Shown here: positions 51,598-64,000 of the stretch, piece by piece
How positions within the stretch are numbered: the stretch's first letter is position 1
Layout: each line of letters opens with the position of its first letter
Assembly: GCA_024734555.1 (NCBI GenBank)
Contig: JANPWX010000097.1
Coordinates: 5,884,511 to 5,948,510, forward strand
Reading direction: 5' to 3'
DNA length: 64,000 nucleotides
Origin: Trochalopteron elliotii
Lineage: Eukaryota; Chordata; Aves; Passeriformes; Leiothrichidae
Program-made: the position numbers and the translations under genes
Notes under the pieces: generated by a model
The model's input: only the letters and a program-made list of their open reading frames with translations
Database searches by the model: none
What the model was told of the DNA's origin: nothing

Positions 51598-54500
51598 ACT
51601 GCTGAGACAGAAAATCATTTAAAGTCCAAGTTGTTTGAAAGGACAGCACACTCTCTATGTCTAAAAAACACACTCCATCTACTCTTCTACTCTATACTCC
51701 ATTCTTTTAAATGCACAGCTGGAAAAGAAATTTCACCAATTTGCCAGTGGTCAAGGGGCAATCTGCGGTGTTGGACTACTCAGGGGCTGAGAGCACATCC
51801 TCTTGGCAGCAACAAACCTGGAACCTTATGGGTAGGATGCAAATCTGAGCACACACTTCCCAGCCAGAAGGTGCCCAGGAGCTGACAGCCAGCTGTCTTT
51901 CACCAGGAGGTGTGCTCTGCCTCCAGCCTCCAAAGAGACAAACCACACTCTGAGCCCCTTTGGGCACAGTAAACCACACAGGGTTTCAGTGAGTTTTGCA
52001 GCTGGACCACAGGGCTACACTTCTTAAACAAAGAAAAGCCATTTTTTGTTCCACAGGTGGGTAATGGCAAGTCAGTAGAAGGGTGTGGGAGACAGAATAG
52101 AGCACAAGTGAAGGGCATGAAAACTTTTACTGCAGAATGAAAGACTATGTGGGAGGAGAAAAGTATTAGAGCAGAAAATATTGCATTAGCGTTTAAGGAA
52201 AAAAAATGCATTCTAAACAGACTTCTTTTTTTAATTTATTGCCAAAAAGGTTGAAGGCCATAAACATTTTATTAGAAGCTCAGATTTTCATAATATCTCA
52301 TAACTGTAAGGTTTTATTGTGGTCAGCTTGACTATGAGATTTTTATACTGTTGCTATAAATCAGCTGGGCTACTGGCAATTAGTTGCAATTTTGTTGAAA
52401 GCTACTTTAAATGAACAAAAAAAACACCCCAGTAACGGAGCTGAAAAATACAAAGCAAATATAGCAAGCTGTGTTGTTATTCTGGCACAAGTAACCAAAA
52501 CACTGGTATGTGATCAAATCTGTGAGTCAAACTACTACAGCAAGCAAAAGCCTTAAAAATTAAACACTGAAAAAGGCACCATTACAAGACAGTGATCTGT
52601 GATCTTTCCATTAAGAATTTATGTAACAGCCATACTGCCTTCATGAGGAGAAAAGGGAGGACAGATGAGGGGACAGCCCAAGGAACAAGTATTTTTTTCT
52701 ACCTCAAGATGAACCTGGAAAAAACCTAAAGAGAAAAGTAGGTGCAGCTGATGTAATGCTTTTAAAACTGCAGAACAACCGTTGTCAATCACTTTCCTTA
52801 ATAGAGTGGGGGTTTTGGTGGGTTTTGTTTATTTTAAGTACCCTTCCCATTGAGCAACCATGTCTCAGATTACTCAACTCAAGTGAACTTGACAAAATGA
52901 AGACACAATATTTTTATAATTCTGTCCAAGTCATAACAAGTTAGAGAAAATATTTACTTCCTGAATACTGAGAAATAAGTGTTTACTCCATAAACTTTGT
53001 TTCATCTTGCTATTTGTTTTCTTCTCAAATATTCACCTTAAATTTTTGTAAAGCACATCAGCTTCAGCAGTGTTTTTTTTTATCTTCTATTTCTCAATGA
53101 CTCTGTCACACTGTATAGCAGTCAGAACTAGAAACACAGTTTATGCTAAGGTCAACGTTTAATTTGGGTTAGTTTCATGAGAAAAATATATTTACATTTT
53201 CTAGAACTTCTCCATCATGAAAAATATTGTTAAGTGGAAAGATCAGGAGATTAATTTCAAAAGCTTAGGCCTGCACTGAAAATAAAGAGCCAACAAACAG
53301 ACTTTTTAGACTCACTAATGAATTATTTAGTTCTGAAGGTTTTACAAGACACTCATCTGTACCTTTCATCAGTCTTAATGCAACAATTTTGAAGATTCAT
53401 AAGTTGAACAGAATTAATGTTTTAATTCATTTTTTGCTGAAAGTATGGCTTAAAAAGGACACCTGACCGAGCTTTTCCATGTTCTTCCATTTTCAGCAAA
53501 GTAAAATCTTCAGAAGGCAAGTCCCAACTTGCCCTGCCAATTGACAAGCACTATCTATCAGGGTTATTTCAACTTAAAGGAATTTTACCCTAAAGGAAAT
53601 TCTTTCCATTACCTTTCCTGTTTGTTTTGATTATCTCAGCACATATTTGCAACCTCTTTCATACTGAAACTGAATGTTATACAAATGCCTGCAATTTTAA
53701 ACACTTAAGAAAATGGATTCTAAAAACCAAAACAGGGATCTGAAGGTCTGGTTCATGCTTCAGTAAACACAGAAATACTTAAAAGTGTAACCACTGTGAA
53801 GCTGGATGAGCAAGAGCAGGAATCATTTCAAGCTTCTGAGGTTCTGCTGGCTCTTGTTTATAGCTAATGAAACTAAGAGATAAGGCAGAACATTTAAAAA
53901 GTGCAAACAGAGGATGTTTTCAGAACTGAACCGTTTTAATTTGTATTTTTAAATACTCAGACAAATCACAGATTTTTTTTTCCCAGACACATAGGTACCT
54001 CTAGCGTGAGTTATCACAAGTTTCACCATACTAAAATTAGTGGCCAAATCAAAAGAACCAAATACAAATCTAAGTTTGACTTTTTGAGAGCCAATTTCAA
54101 ATTCACATCCTGCTCTTTAACACTAAAACAATATTTTGGAAGGGATCCAATGGAATTGTTCAATAGAAATTCACACATTCAAATGTTAGTTTTGCTAACC
54201 ATGTTTTAAAATTCAGTGACAAGGTCAGCAAAGTATATCTGAAGCCAAACCTCAGAGGACATGCTATTGTCTTTAAGCATTTCTTTTATTGTCAAGTTCT
54301 CTAGTTATAAAATATTTAACTGCCAATAATTTATTTGGGAATTCTTGTCTACTGGTTTAAACGAATAATATATAATATTAGCCTAAAATACAAGACCATA
54401 ATGAATCTTGTAAAAAGATCTTCACAATATTGTAATAGAGAAATGTCCTGTACAAGTTCTTAATATGGTAAAGTGGAATCACAGTATGCTGGAATATCAA

Positions 54501-54639
54501 CTAAAATTCTCAATTAACATAGCAACTGATACCACAAAAAAAGTTGTGATATTTCCTAGATTAATTCACACTGGAAGCTGCAACAGCACTGTACTCAGAC
54601 TGACTTGCTCAGGGCTTTGCCCAGTCTAGTCTTTAAAAA

Positions 54640-55480
54640 AATGGAAAGGATGTAGATTTGACAACCTGTGCTACCTATTCCTGTTCCTCAGTGTCTTTAG
54701 GGCGAATTTTATTTGCAGGTGCAAAATCAGAACTTCACCCATTTTAGACTGTGACCACTTTCTCTGTTCCTCCTGTCATGTACCCCTGTAAAGGGCCTGG
54801 CTATGTGTTCTTGTTAACTTCTTAGGTATCACCTGGTGACGCAGCTCTTGAGCATCCCCTGAGCTTTCTGATGCCCAGGCTGAGTAAAGCCATTCCTCTC
54901 AGCCTCTCCTTATGTGCTCCAAGACCCTCATTTTCCTGGCTGTCCACTGAATTAGATTCAATTTATTCAATGTGTTTGGGGAACCAAAACTGTATGGGGT
55001 ATATCCAAAGTCATGGCCTAAAGAACACTGAGTAATGGCAATCCACTGGCTGTGCCCCTGCTCACCCAGCCTGGTATGCTGCTGGCATTTGTCACTGTCA
55101 GTGAAGCCTGACATGCTGACTCCTGTGTCAGAATGTGCAGGGCCCTTCCAGCAGAGCTGTCTCCCAGGAAGTCACTCCCCATCCTGTGCCAAGGGGTAAG
55201 AAGCTGCATTTATCCTTGTGGAATGTCACAAGGTTCATCATGGTCCATTCCGCCAGCCCCTCTCAGTTCCACAGCACTGTCCTCCAGCATGTCAACTACT
55301 CCCACAACATGATGTCACATGCAAATTTGACAAATTTGACTTAATCTCCTCCTCCAGGTCACTGATCAAAGTACTAAACAAAACAAGTCCCACTACAGTA
55401 CTCCACTTGTAACTGGTCTCCAGGTAGAATACAAACACTAGGTGCTATGTTTTGAGCCTGACAATCAAGCTAAAAGCCTG
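54640..55480 (-). mobile_element. Diverged CR1 LINE fragment, minus strand
   Basis: Blocks recognisable as reversed CR1 include ctctcagcctctccttatgt, ccaagaccctcattttcctg, gatgtcacatgcaaatttga and aggtcactgatcaaagtact. The last two correspond to the reverse-transcriptase AD(D)-proximal region seen antisense in bird CR1 copies. It is strongly degraded and the boundaries are soft on both sides. Confidence 0.75.
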
Positions 55481-58400
55481 GATAAACTGAAGACAAACGA
55501 TGGTCCAGCTGCCCCTAAGCAATATTAAATCCAATCTGATGACATTTACAGTTTCAGTAGTACACAGAAAGGTCCCACAACTACAAATAAGTACATAAAA
55601 GATGCCCAGAAACTTCACACAAGGCTATTTTAATTACTGCTTAAGGAGGAAAAAAGAAAACAAAACTGAACACAAAACAAAAACAACTCCAGTAGATTCC
55701 TTCCTAATAAGGAAGAAAACATAGGACTAAATAAAAATGTTTATGTATGAAACATACATAATGAATGGGTTTAAGTTTCAGAATCTGTAAATATAGTCCA
55801 TGAAAATAAAAACTAATTTCATCATCCAACCAAGGAAACCTAAAGTCATTACCCGCCTTATACCTGAGTCATGAAATAGGAAAGAACTTCACAGTGAAAG
55901 AAACAAAGCAATATAAATAATTTCTTAAAGGAAGTTTAGACTTATTTATCAATTTAATTGATTGATATTATACCTACAGCTGTCACAGATACACTGAGCC
56001 CTACTTAGGGGATTTCTAGTTGAGCAAATGTTCACATCCACAGAAGACAACACTTGCTGAGAATGAAAAAACAACCCCACAATATAAACCATTCTTATAA
56101 CTGGTTGTTAAGTCACAGAGACAAATATCTAACAGATTTTAGATATTTCTTACTATTACTTTTCCCTGCAGTGATTACTGTAGCTGCCATAAAGAATACA
56201 TACAATTGTACTGAGAGATGCAATTGAGATAGCTGACAGAGACAGAAAGAAATAACTTGCAACTTTAAACACCTCTGACCTACAGGCATACTGAACATTG
56301 GAAAATGAGTAGACAAGAACTTTGATACTGTTGGGTACAGCCTACATAAGAAAGAGAAAAACTTTACTATTAAGCATCTATTTTTCCCAGGAGAAAGGAT
56401 TATTAGATATATAAGTAGATATTCTATTTTAACACTCAGCCACACAAAGCAAGGGTAGATACTCAATTAGCAATTTGTGCATACAAAGACAGTTTGTACA
56501 CCCATTACCAGGCAGAAAGGTACACCCTGTACAATGACAGTTTTAACGTAATGTTATATATGTAACAATACTTTAAAAAATACAGCAGTAAAATACAAAG
56601 TAAAAACAAAACACTTTTCAAATGTATCTATTTGCTGCAGATCAGTGTAGCAGAAAGAACTGTCACCAACTTTTATTTCCTAAGAACACAAGGCTTATGC
56701 AGTCGCACAGTGCAACACCTCCCTCCACCTCAAGAATTTTTGAGCCTATTTGACTCAGCAGAATCTGGTAGACAAAGTTTCAAGGGTAGTTATGCTCCTA
56801 GAAACTTCATTTCAAAGTTTAAACAACCACAGGGAAAAGGCACAAAGCATTCCAAGTGTGACAGAAGCAGACATTAGCAAAATTACCAAATCTGACAATC
56901 TCACAGGCTATGAAGTAGTGCTTGCCCTTCACTCAGAAATCTCCACCAGAGGCAATGATTTCCAGGGGTCCAGGTTAAGCAGCCTGGCTCAGAATGTCAG
57001 TAAAACCCTCTGCTCCATCAGTAGAAACTTCATCTTGTATAAAAAATATTGGAGCTCAATTTATATTTGAGGTTTTTCAGTGTAGCACTCTGAGCAACCA
57101 CCTGAGCTGTACAGCTCTTAACTGATTTAGATAATCTCATCTATCCTGACTCCTTCTTGTAAGAAACTGCTCAAATTCTACATTTAAAGAGAAGTGGAAA
57201 TGAGCAAACCTGTTCACACACTGTTATGGATTACAGCAATCATTGTATTTACTCCACCTCATCTCACCAACCTTAAAAATAACCTTTTGAAATGGTTTCC
57301 TATGCAAACAAGACTGTAGGATTCAAAGACATGTACATAGATACTAAGAAAATTTGGGGGGAGAGGGGATGGAAACAGCAGAGGATCTGAGAGGGGGAAG
57401 TACCTGCCCATTCTCAAAAAAATGACAGCCAGACAAGGGAGAAAATATTTTGAACACTGACAGGTTTATCCAAATAGTTTCTAATTCTGCCAGGCAGTTT
57501 CCAGGGCTGAATGTAGATGCCTGTGTATCTCTGCCAAATTATTCTGTGAATGGACTGTTGTTTCAGTTGTCTGAAAAGGGAATTTGAAATAGAAGGTTAT
57601 GATTTTGATAAAAGGATTTTAAGTATCTGGACATCACTTAATTGACTACCACAGCTGAACCCAGATCAAAGAACTTGGATCAAACTAAGGAATCCCTCTA
57701 CAACAGTATTACAAAGGAGGCTATGGAGGTGCCAAAATAAGTCTCACGTTTTAGCATATTTTATGAAATAATAATTAAAAAAATCCTCAGCTGTTTAAAA
57801 GCTTTCTTCATATGATCTTCCCTGCTGAACATCCCAACAATCTAAAAGTTATTGCAGTTGAAAATATTTGCACCTCTTGCATAAAATGATCATACTCAGA
57901 GAATGACTTTGTAGTCATTTAGTTTGCTGTATTTAACAACATGCATTCTTTTTCTAATTTACCATGTAACAAGAGCAGAACAGTAGCTCTTCAAAATGCC
58001 AACACCTCAACAGTTACTGTGTGGCTTATCACTGAACACCAACTTCATCTGATGTTTTTGTCAAAGACATCACAAACTCAACCTAACAGAAACCCCCAGT
58101 TGATTTCACTTGTTAGCTCCAGTGTCAGACTGCAGCATACTGACATAACATAGCTTTAAACTAATTCCTACCTTGTCTCAACTCTTATCACAAGTTCCAT
58201 ACTGTCAATTTTCAAACATTTTTCTCTGAGCCTCAGAAGGAAGAGAACAGATGATTAATGACAACACAGCAGAGAAAATAGGCCATGGGTTTGTAAATAC
58301 AATGGGTTGTTTCACATTAGTCCAATGAAGAAAAATTATTCTCACACTGGGTTTGCATTCATCATCAATTAGAATTTTTACACAACAAACCCAGAGTGTC

Positions 58401-61330
58401 CTGCTGAACCCAAATCACAGCTGGCAATCCTGCAGCCCACTGAGGCAAGGCAGCCACTGCCTTTGAAAAAGCTCCCTCCAATGCTTTAGGGAAACACCAA
58501 GAGGAGCAAGAATAATAAGCTGTTGTCCTGACAACCTTACAAAGTAAAAACCAAGGCTTACTTTACTACAGCAGAACCCTACAGACAACCTGATCACTGC
58601 AAACTGCTCCTAATTCTTCAAGGGCAGCTGGCACTGCAATAAGCAAGACCAGCACAGCAAAGTACATATGATTGCTTACACACTGTAGATGACATGCACA
58701 TTAGGCATGAGAATGTATGAACAGACACAGCCACACTCTTCTGTTCTTTTCTTCCCCCCACACTTACTTTTCCACTTTGTGTCACACTAGTATTACAATG
58801 GGATTTCATGCTAAAACACATCAGGTATTCATTTTCAGTGCTGAGAAGCCAGAAAAACACTAGAAGCAGAGGATTGCTCTTCTCCTTAAATGCAGTGTAG
58901 GTATCTAAAATTAGGAAATAGTTAGTTTTGAACAGATAGCCACAAATGAGAACACCCAGAGAAGAATGATTAAATAACTTGCAGCTCTCAGGTGGGAAAA
59001 AAATCAAAACAACAAACCTGGAAAAACCCTAACTTACCGAAATGTCCTATCTTTCACAAATACCTTCTTCACAAAATATAGGAAATAGAGTTGTTTTTTT
59101 GCAGTGACTATTTTGCTAACTATGCATTAATTTCAGTACTTCTTTTTACTCCCCCACATGAAGGGGAAAAATCTAGAAAAAATATTTTAACACTATGTGC
59201 ACTTATAACACATACTTTGGAATGTTTCACTCTGCCCTTACTGACCTTAATCACCATTTCATTGTCACATCTCTTCACAACTGACCAGATTTGACTGAAG
59301 TGACAGTAAAAATCCAAAATGAAATATAAGGTGGCCCAGAATCTCCTTTCCATCTCATATATATGGAACAAACAAGTGTAAAAGAAAAAAAAAGGCAACC
59401 CAAAACAAAACACAAAAAAAATGCCAAACCACTAGAAAATTTTTATACAGGTATTAAAACACATTTTATTGCATTTAAATTAACCTGCCACAGAATGTCT
59501 GATGTTCTCAGAGTACCTTTCCTCATAAAAAAACATTTTAAGTACTGTAATCTGTTGTTCCTGTAATTTGTAAAACAGTTCTATCATTTCATCACAGTTT
59601 GTATCACGTTTAAAAAAAATTGGTGAGCGTAAAGGGAAATGGAAGGGAAAAATGATGAGTTTTATGAAAGCTTTGTATCTTTAACCTTTTAAGCAGTCTT
59701 TAAAGCTCAGGTATTTCACAATATGACTTTCCAGGTGCAAGTTATATGGAAATGATTTGATGGGATTTATGTTAGAGGACACATAGCACACATAAATGCA
59801 GGCAGGCATTATCACAATCCACAGTCACTATGCAGTGAGAATTCAGGCAGCAAAGGGGGAGGGGGAGGAAAGAAGAAACAGCAAACAATACAGGAGCATT
59901 ACACAAATATCTGCAGAGCCGGGTATGCGACTCTGCAGGATCCCAAACAAAAAATGAAGACATTATACAAGAAAAGATTCAAAGTCAATGGCAAAACTCC
60001 AAGTCCTGTGCTCAGAATTTTATTTAAGCTGCTGAGGGGGAGGGGCAGCCAGACAACTTCAGCTACTGCCACCTTCCAGCCTCCCAGCTACTACAAGCCA
60101 ATTTACAACTGCTCCTCTAGCCTCCTTCTAGACTCCCTCACTTTCAAAAAATAGCTGTGATATCTTTCCACATTACATGTCACAGCTAAAAAAAAAAAAA
60201 AGGAGCTACAGGTCCTTTTCCAAAGGAACACAGAATCCCTAGGTAACAGCACTAAAATAAATGCCTACTTAGTTTTAAACATCTACTACTCTTAAAATGT
60301 CTTACAAGCATCAAATCCAATAAAGCTGTTTGCTTGCATGTCCAAAAAGACAGTACAGCAGTTGCTTACATTTATTACATGTTCAGAATATTACCTCCAT
60401 AAGGATTCAAGACTTTTTTTTAAAACAAAACCTTTAATTACGTATGCACTGCTCATTATTTAACAAATTCCAGAAAACCAGAAGAATCCACTTAGAAATC
60501 TTAAGTAGCTAACTGCTGATGTAATTACAGTTTCATGATCCAAACAAGAGCCTACATATCTTCTAGTAAGAACTATGGTGCAAACTAATCACAATGACAT
60601 TTCTGCCTACTGCTGGCCTGTCTAACTAAAAACTAGAAGAGTATCACCAATTATAATAATCCTTTTCAATCTTCTGCTCACTCAATTATGCCTCAAAGTG
60701 GCTTTAAATCTGGGGTCAGTGCTTTACTACAAAGGAAGGCAGGTTCTCTCTCATTTACTTCTGTCAGGATAAATCAGATGTTTAACATTAAGTTTGCTCT
60801 TTCACAACAAACAAAAAAAAAGCTATTCATGTGAAATCCTGACAATTCTTAAAAATCTAGCCAGTCGTATGACATCACCACTGAATGTCATCAGGAATTA
60901 ATGTTATTCTTAATGCAATTTATGTAAACAACTAGTGTTTAACAAACAAGCACACAAACAGCTGTGAAACATACTTTTCAAACTACTAAATACAAATTCC
61001 ATCATAAATTCTTCTTACTGGATTAGGTAGACTATCCTCACAGTCTTCTCTCAAAATTCAGGTAGAAAAACCAGGGCTGAAAAACACTATCAGGGGCACC
61101 CCTACCTTAAACTTCATGCACTGTCCAGATTTATAAAAGGAAGAAAATTATGCTGAAAATAAAAAGATAAACTGAAGTTGGTCTTGACTTTGCAATAGGC
61201 AACATTTTAAAGAATCAGATATAAATTGTATTACCTAATACAAAAAATTTTGTACTCTGAGGACAGTATTGCAACACAGAAAATAAACAGCAACCTCCAC
61301 TTCACCGATCCACAACCCAGCTTACCCAAA

Positions 61331-61365
61331 CATTTTAAAATTGCAAAGCATTTTAAATTGCAAAG
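61331..61365 (+). repeat. 17/18-bp tandem duplication
   Basis: cattttaaaattgcaaag is followed directly by cattttaaattgcaaag, differing by one A. Confidence 0.95.
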
Positions 61366-63499
61366 CAAAAACTGCATGGAAAGAGAAAAGAGCATTTGTC
61401 AAACCCTGATTTCATTTCAAGCTGTCAAAACAGCTACTGTTGGTAATCTTGGATGACTAACGTGAGAAACTAGATAACCCAGTGCCCCACCCTCTTTCCA
61501 CAATCTGTAACTTGTATTATCATAATAGCATAGCAATTCTCCTTCTATATTCCCAAACTAGATCTCTCAGCAGTAAAAGGCAGGAACCTACTGAAAATAC
61601 TTTAACATCCAACCATCTAAATACAATCCTCATTTTCAGCCAAGGCAAGGAGAAAACACTTTCTTTCTTCTGCAGTTTGAGCAGGTGATCTGCAGATAAA
61701 GAGCTTAGGTGCAATGCCTGCCTATGTCCAGTATGAAGCTGGAAGTGGAAAAACAAACTGCCTTGGTTCAGTCATAAAAGTCAAAAGCAGCAAAAAACCC
61801 AAGGATGGTTTTGCCTGTTTGACCACTGCTTTGCCTAATTCCTCATTTGACTCTCTTCATTTGCAAGAGTATTTCACAATGCACTTGAGTAATGGCATGT
61901 CAGTAAATGCCTACAAAAAGAGACGATATTATCTTTCTTTCAGGAAAATGAAATATAAACCTTTAAAATTACTCTGATATGCATAGTAAGCAAATACCAG
62001 CTACAAAGAATTGAGCTTTTGTTTAGTTCTAAGCTTCACATTATATCCTTGGCATATATGAATGAAATGATGTTTAATTGATCCAACAGGATTGGTGAAA
62101 TAGTCTGGCATCCTTACAAGCATTCCTTCTTGTTACATCTGAGTGCTGCATGACTTGCTAAGGTAATCCAGTGGGCACGCAAAACCAAGACAATACATTC
62201 AAAAAACTCTCTAAATCTAGTTCTATATGAATGCTACATAAATTATAAATCAACTGTTGTTGACCCTAAGTGATGTTTAAATATCTATAATGCATTAGAG
62301 CTTTCGATGATTTAAACAGGTTTGCATTAATAATAAAAGGTATTTCAAAGATCAAATTTGAAAATTGAAGTGTTTCAGAGCTACCACGAAAGAAGCGAAT
62401 GGAGGGCAAATAATGCATTCCCACTGACAAAAGGCACAGTTTTGTACAAACACAAGAAACAGAGCAATATAGCATCAAGCCTAGGCAGTTCTATATCCAG
62501 CAGACTGTGAAGCACTATGGCTCTGAATGAAACTCCCAAACGTTTCAGTCTAAGGTAGCTAGGGAAAAAAATAGCTGAACAGACAATATTCATGCACTAT
62601 GGTCCCTTTTAAAATAAGCCCATCAAGCTAAGTAACAACTGAGACTGAATTATTGGCTTTTTCCCATTTTCAAACATCCTGCATTATCCAGCTGCCCTTC
62701 TTTATAGCAAAGTAAATATTATGCAGAGTTACCTTCCAACTAAACAAACTTTCTTTAGATATTAGTAACACACACGTAAAATAAAGTCTAAAGCAGCAGT
62801 ATGAGCTAATCCAAACAACGAATTATGTCAGCTAGTAAGCAAGCTTCAAATCTGCTCGTGTCTAATCGGTGCAGAACTGACCAGAAGATAGTTTACTATT
62901 CACGTGAAGAAAAAAAAATAGACAAATACAGAAATAGCAGGCTGCAGAGACAGCTTACATGCTTCCCTTCCCTGCAGGATAGCTGATATAAGAAAGCCAT
63001 CTAGTGTTAACTTTCAGAAGTGAAAACTGCGCACAAAAGAGCTCGGGAAAATTTACATGTGCAATTCCCTTTAACTTTGCATGTCTTTTGCATCATAAAA
63101 AAAAAATAAAACTCGTTTCCTCTAGAAAAGCCAAGCTGAAAGCAAGTTTTCAAACTACCGATGTATTAAAATAACGCAGCACTAAGTATTAAGGTAGTTT
63201 ACTGACCTACTTCGTGAACCTTAACAGCCATATCTGAAATTTGTCAGCTTCGGAGTTGCCTTTGTCAAGCCTCGGTAACGCTACTTCCCCATCCGCAGGG
63301 GCTCTGCCAGCGCTGCCGCCCGGCACAGAAGGGCGGCGAAGCCCTGGGCACAAAATCTGAGGCGAAGTTGAGCCGAACTGGCTGCTATTTAACGAATCGA
63401 ACGTCAAGTTTGGAGAACGGAGCCCTGAACAGCTACCGGAGTATTACAAGATAACAAAGAGTGCAAAAGGATGCAGCCTGCGCCTTGTATCCAGTAACC

Positions 63500-63517
63500 A
63501 AAAAAAAAAAAAAAAAG
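63500..63517 (+). repeat. Poly(A) run near the CpG island
   Basis: About 18 consecutive A. Read in the gene's direction this is a poly(T) run roughly 140 nt downstream of the candidate first-exon donor. Confidence 0.85.
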
Positions 63518-63653
63518 TATTAAAATCATTTAAGGAAACTGCACGGGCTGAAGAGGCTTCTCCTCTGCCACCAAGCGCTTGGCGGTCCCCGCTGCTCCGT
63601 CCCCGCTCTGAACAGCGGCTCTCCCCAGAGATGTCCGATCCGGGCAAACTTAC

Positions 63654-63787
63654 TCCGTAATTGCCATTATTGTTGGAGTGAGACTCGGAGAGGGGAGCGG
63701 GGTGCTGGGGCTGCCGCAGCCGGCGGCAGAACCGCCCCGCAGGTGACTGGCGACCCGGCGGACGCCCCCGCCACCCCCGGGCCATTC
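63654..63787 (-). other. Candidate non-coding first exon of SIPA1L2
   Basis: A consensus donor, GGCAATTACGGA|GTAAGT on the minus strand, lies inside the CpG island. About 160 nt upstream is a TATAAATA box (63810-63817), which predicts transcription start near 63787 and an exon of about 134 nt. An ATG at 63785-63783 opens a GC-rich frame of 44 codons to the donor. Spliced to 11134 it would stop after one more codon (ATT TAA); spliced to 38110 it would stop at TGA six codons on. It is therefore a uORF at most, not an alternative N-terminus by these joins. The upstream border is a guess, and longer exons reaching past 64000 are possible. Confidence 0.5.
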
Positions 63788-63792
63788 TCTAC

Positions 63793-63875
63793 GGGGCGGA
63801 TCGCATCGCTATTTATAAAGGCGACGTGCGGGACCGAGTCGCCACTGCCGCCACACGGTGCCCGCCAGGGCGGGG
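63793..63875 (-). promoter_or_regulatory. Core promoter: TATA box with GC boxes
   Basis: TATAAATA is read on the minus strand at 63817-63810. GC boxes of Sp1 type lie at 63793-63799 (GGGGCGG) and 63868-63875 (GGGCGGGG). The TATA box is correctly placed about 30 bp upstream of a start near 63787 and about 160 bp upstream of a canonical donor. The plus strand also reads TTTATAAAGG here, so the element is nearly symmetric and direction is set by the donor rather than by the box. A TATA box inside a CpG island is less common than TATA-less initiation. Confidence 0.5.
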
Positions 63876-64000
63876 TGGCTGCGGCCGGGGCGAGGTCGGG
63901 GTGCCGCTGGGGAAGGGGGCCCGCGGCTCCCTGCTGCCTCCCCACCCGCCCCAGCTCTCCGTCCTCCCGCCGAGCCCGGAGACGCCGAGCCTCCCTCCCA

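Larger units (their letters stand above)
38111..63653 (-). other. Inferred SIPA1L2 first intron, distal part
   Basis: About 25.5 kb between the candidate first exon and the candidate untranslated exon, starting GTAAGT. It contains CR1 fragments at 45776-46222 and 54640-55480, a 27-A run at 42913-42939, short tandem duplications, and otherwise AT-rich sequence. Slightly GC-richer patches at 43450-43640, 48720-48960 and 51480-52010 match nothing I recognise. I see no gene. Confidence 0.6.
63240..64000. other. CpG island at the 5' end of SIPA1L2
   Basis: From about 63240 to the window end the base composition changes sharply from AT-rich, CpG-poor sequence to G+C-rich sequence dense in CpG, especially after 63540. 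It holds the candidate promoter and first exon. Open frames on both strands are expected from the high GC and I do not call them genes. The island continues past 64000, so its full extent and any divergent upstream gene are not visible. Confidence 0.85.

Noticed and set aside
59038..59080. Consensus minus-strand donor (ATTTCG|GTAAGTT) as a possible extra 5'UTR exon
   Set aside because: The upstream acceptors are weak and ambiguous, and nothing else marks an exon.
63667..63945. Pro/Ala-rich minus-strand open frame in the CpG island
   Set aside because: High GC removes stops; it crosses the predicted promoter and has no homology I recognise.

Overview
The window reads as a piece of a bird nuclear genome. 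The evidence is vertebrate-style split coding exons with GT/AG borders, an AT-rich intronic background, a CpG island at one end, and CR1 LINE fragments as the only interspersed repeat family I recognise. CR1 dominates in birds and related reptiles. I cannot name the species. There are no prokaryotic features, and I see no tRNA, rRNA, snRNA or CRISPR array.

The whole window appears to be the 5' part of one minus-strand gene, SIPA1L2 (signal-induced proliferation-associated 1-like 2, a RapGAP/PDZ scaffold of the SPAR family). From right to left, in transcription order, the layout is as follows. (1) 63.24-64.0 kb: a CpG island with a minus-strand TATA box, GC boxes and a candidate non-coding first exon ending at a GTAAGT donor. 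(2) 11.1-63.65 kb: about 52 kb of 5'UTR intron, with one candidate small untranslated exon at 38.04-38.11 kb. (3) 9.43-11.13 kb: a large exon with the end of the 5'UTR and codons 1-488. (4) 3.25-3.39 kb: a 134-nt exon completing codons 489-533. (5) 1.72-1.91 kb: a 189-nt exon for codons 534-596. The RapGAP, PDZ and C-terminal coiled-coil parts must lie beyond the left edge. The three coding exons join without a frame break: phase 1 after the first, phase 0 after the other two.

The introns hold at least eight CR1 fragments in both orientations (3.85-5.51, 12.70-13.37, 26.29-26.53, 31.18-32.90, 34.29-34.76, 37.53-37.84, 45.78-46.22 and 54.64-55.48 kb). Several carry degraded reverse-transcriptase sequence, and all are broken by stops and frameshifts. 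The rest is simple repeats, short tandem duplications, a few perfect inverted repeats and unremarkable AT-rich sequence. Most short open frames here are chance or CR1-derived.

The observations most worth a second look are the upstream-ORF-rich leader of SIPA1L2, the candidate small 5'UTR exon with its own 11-codon uORF, oppositely oriented CR1 copies flanking the large first coding exon, and a perfect 17-bp hairpin at 19.09-19.13 kb. I found no convincing sign of a wholly new biological system.
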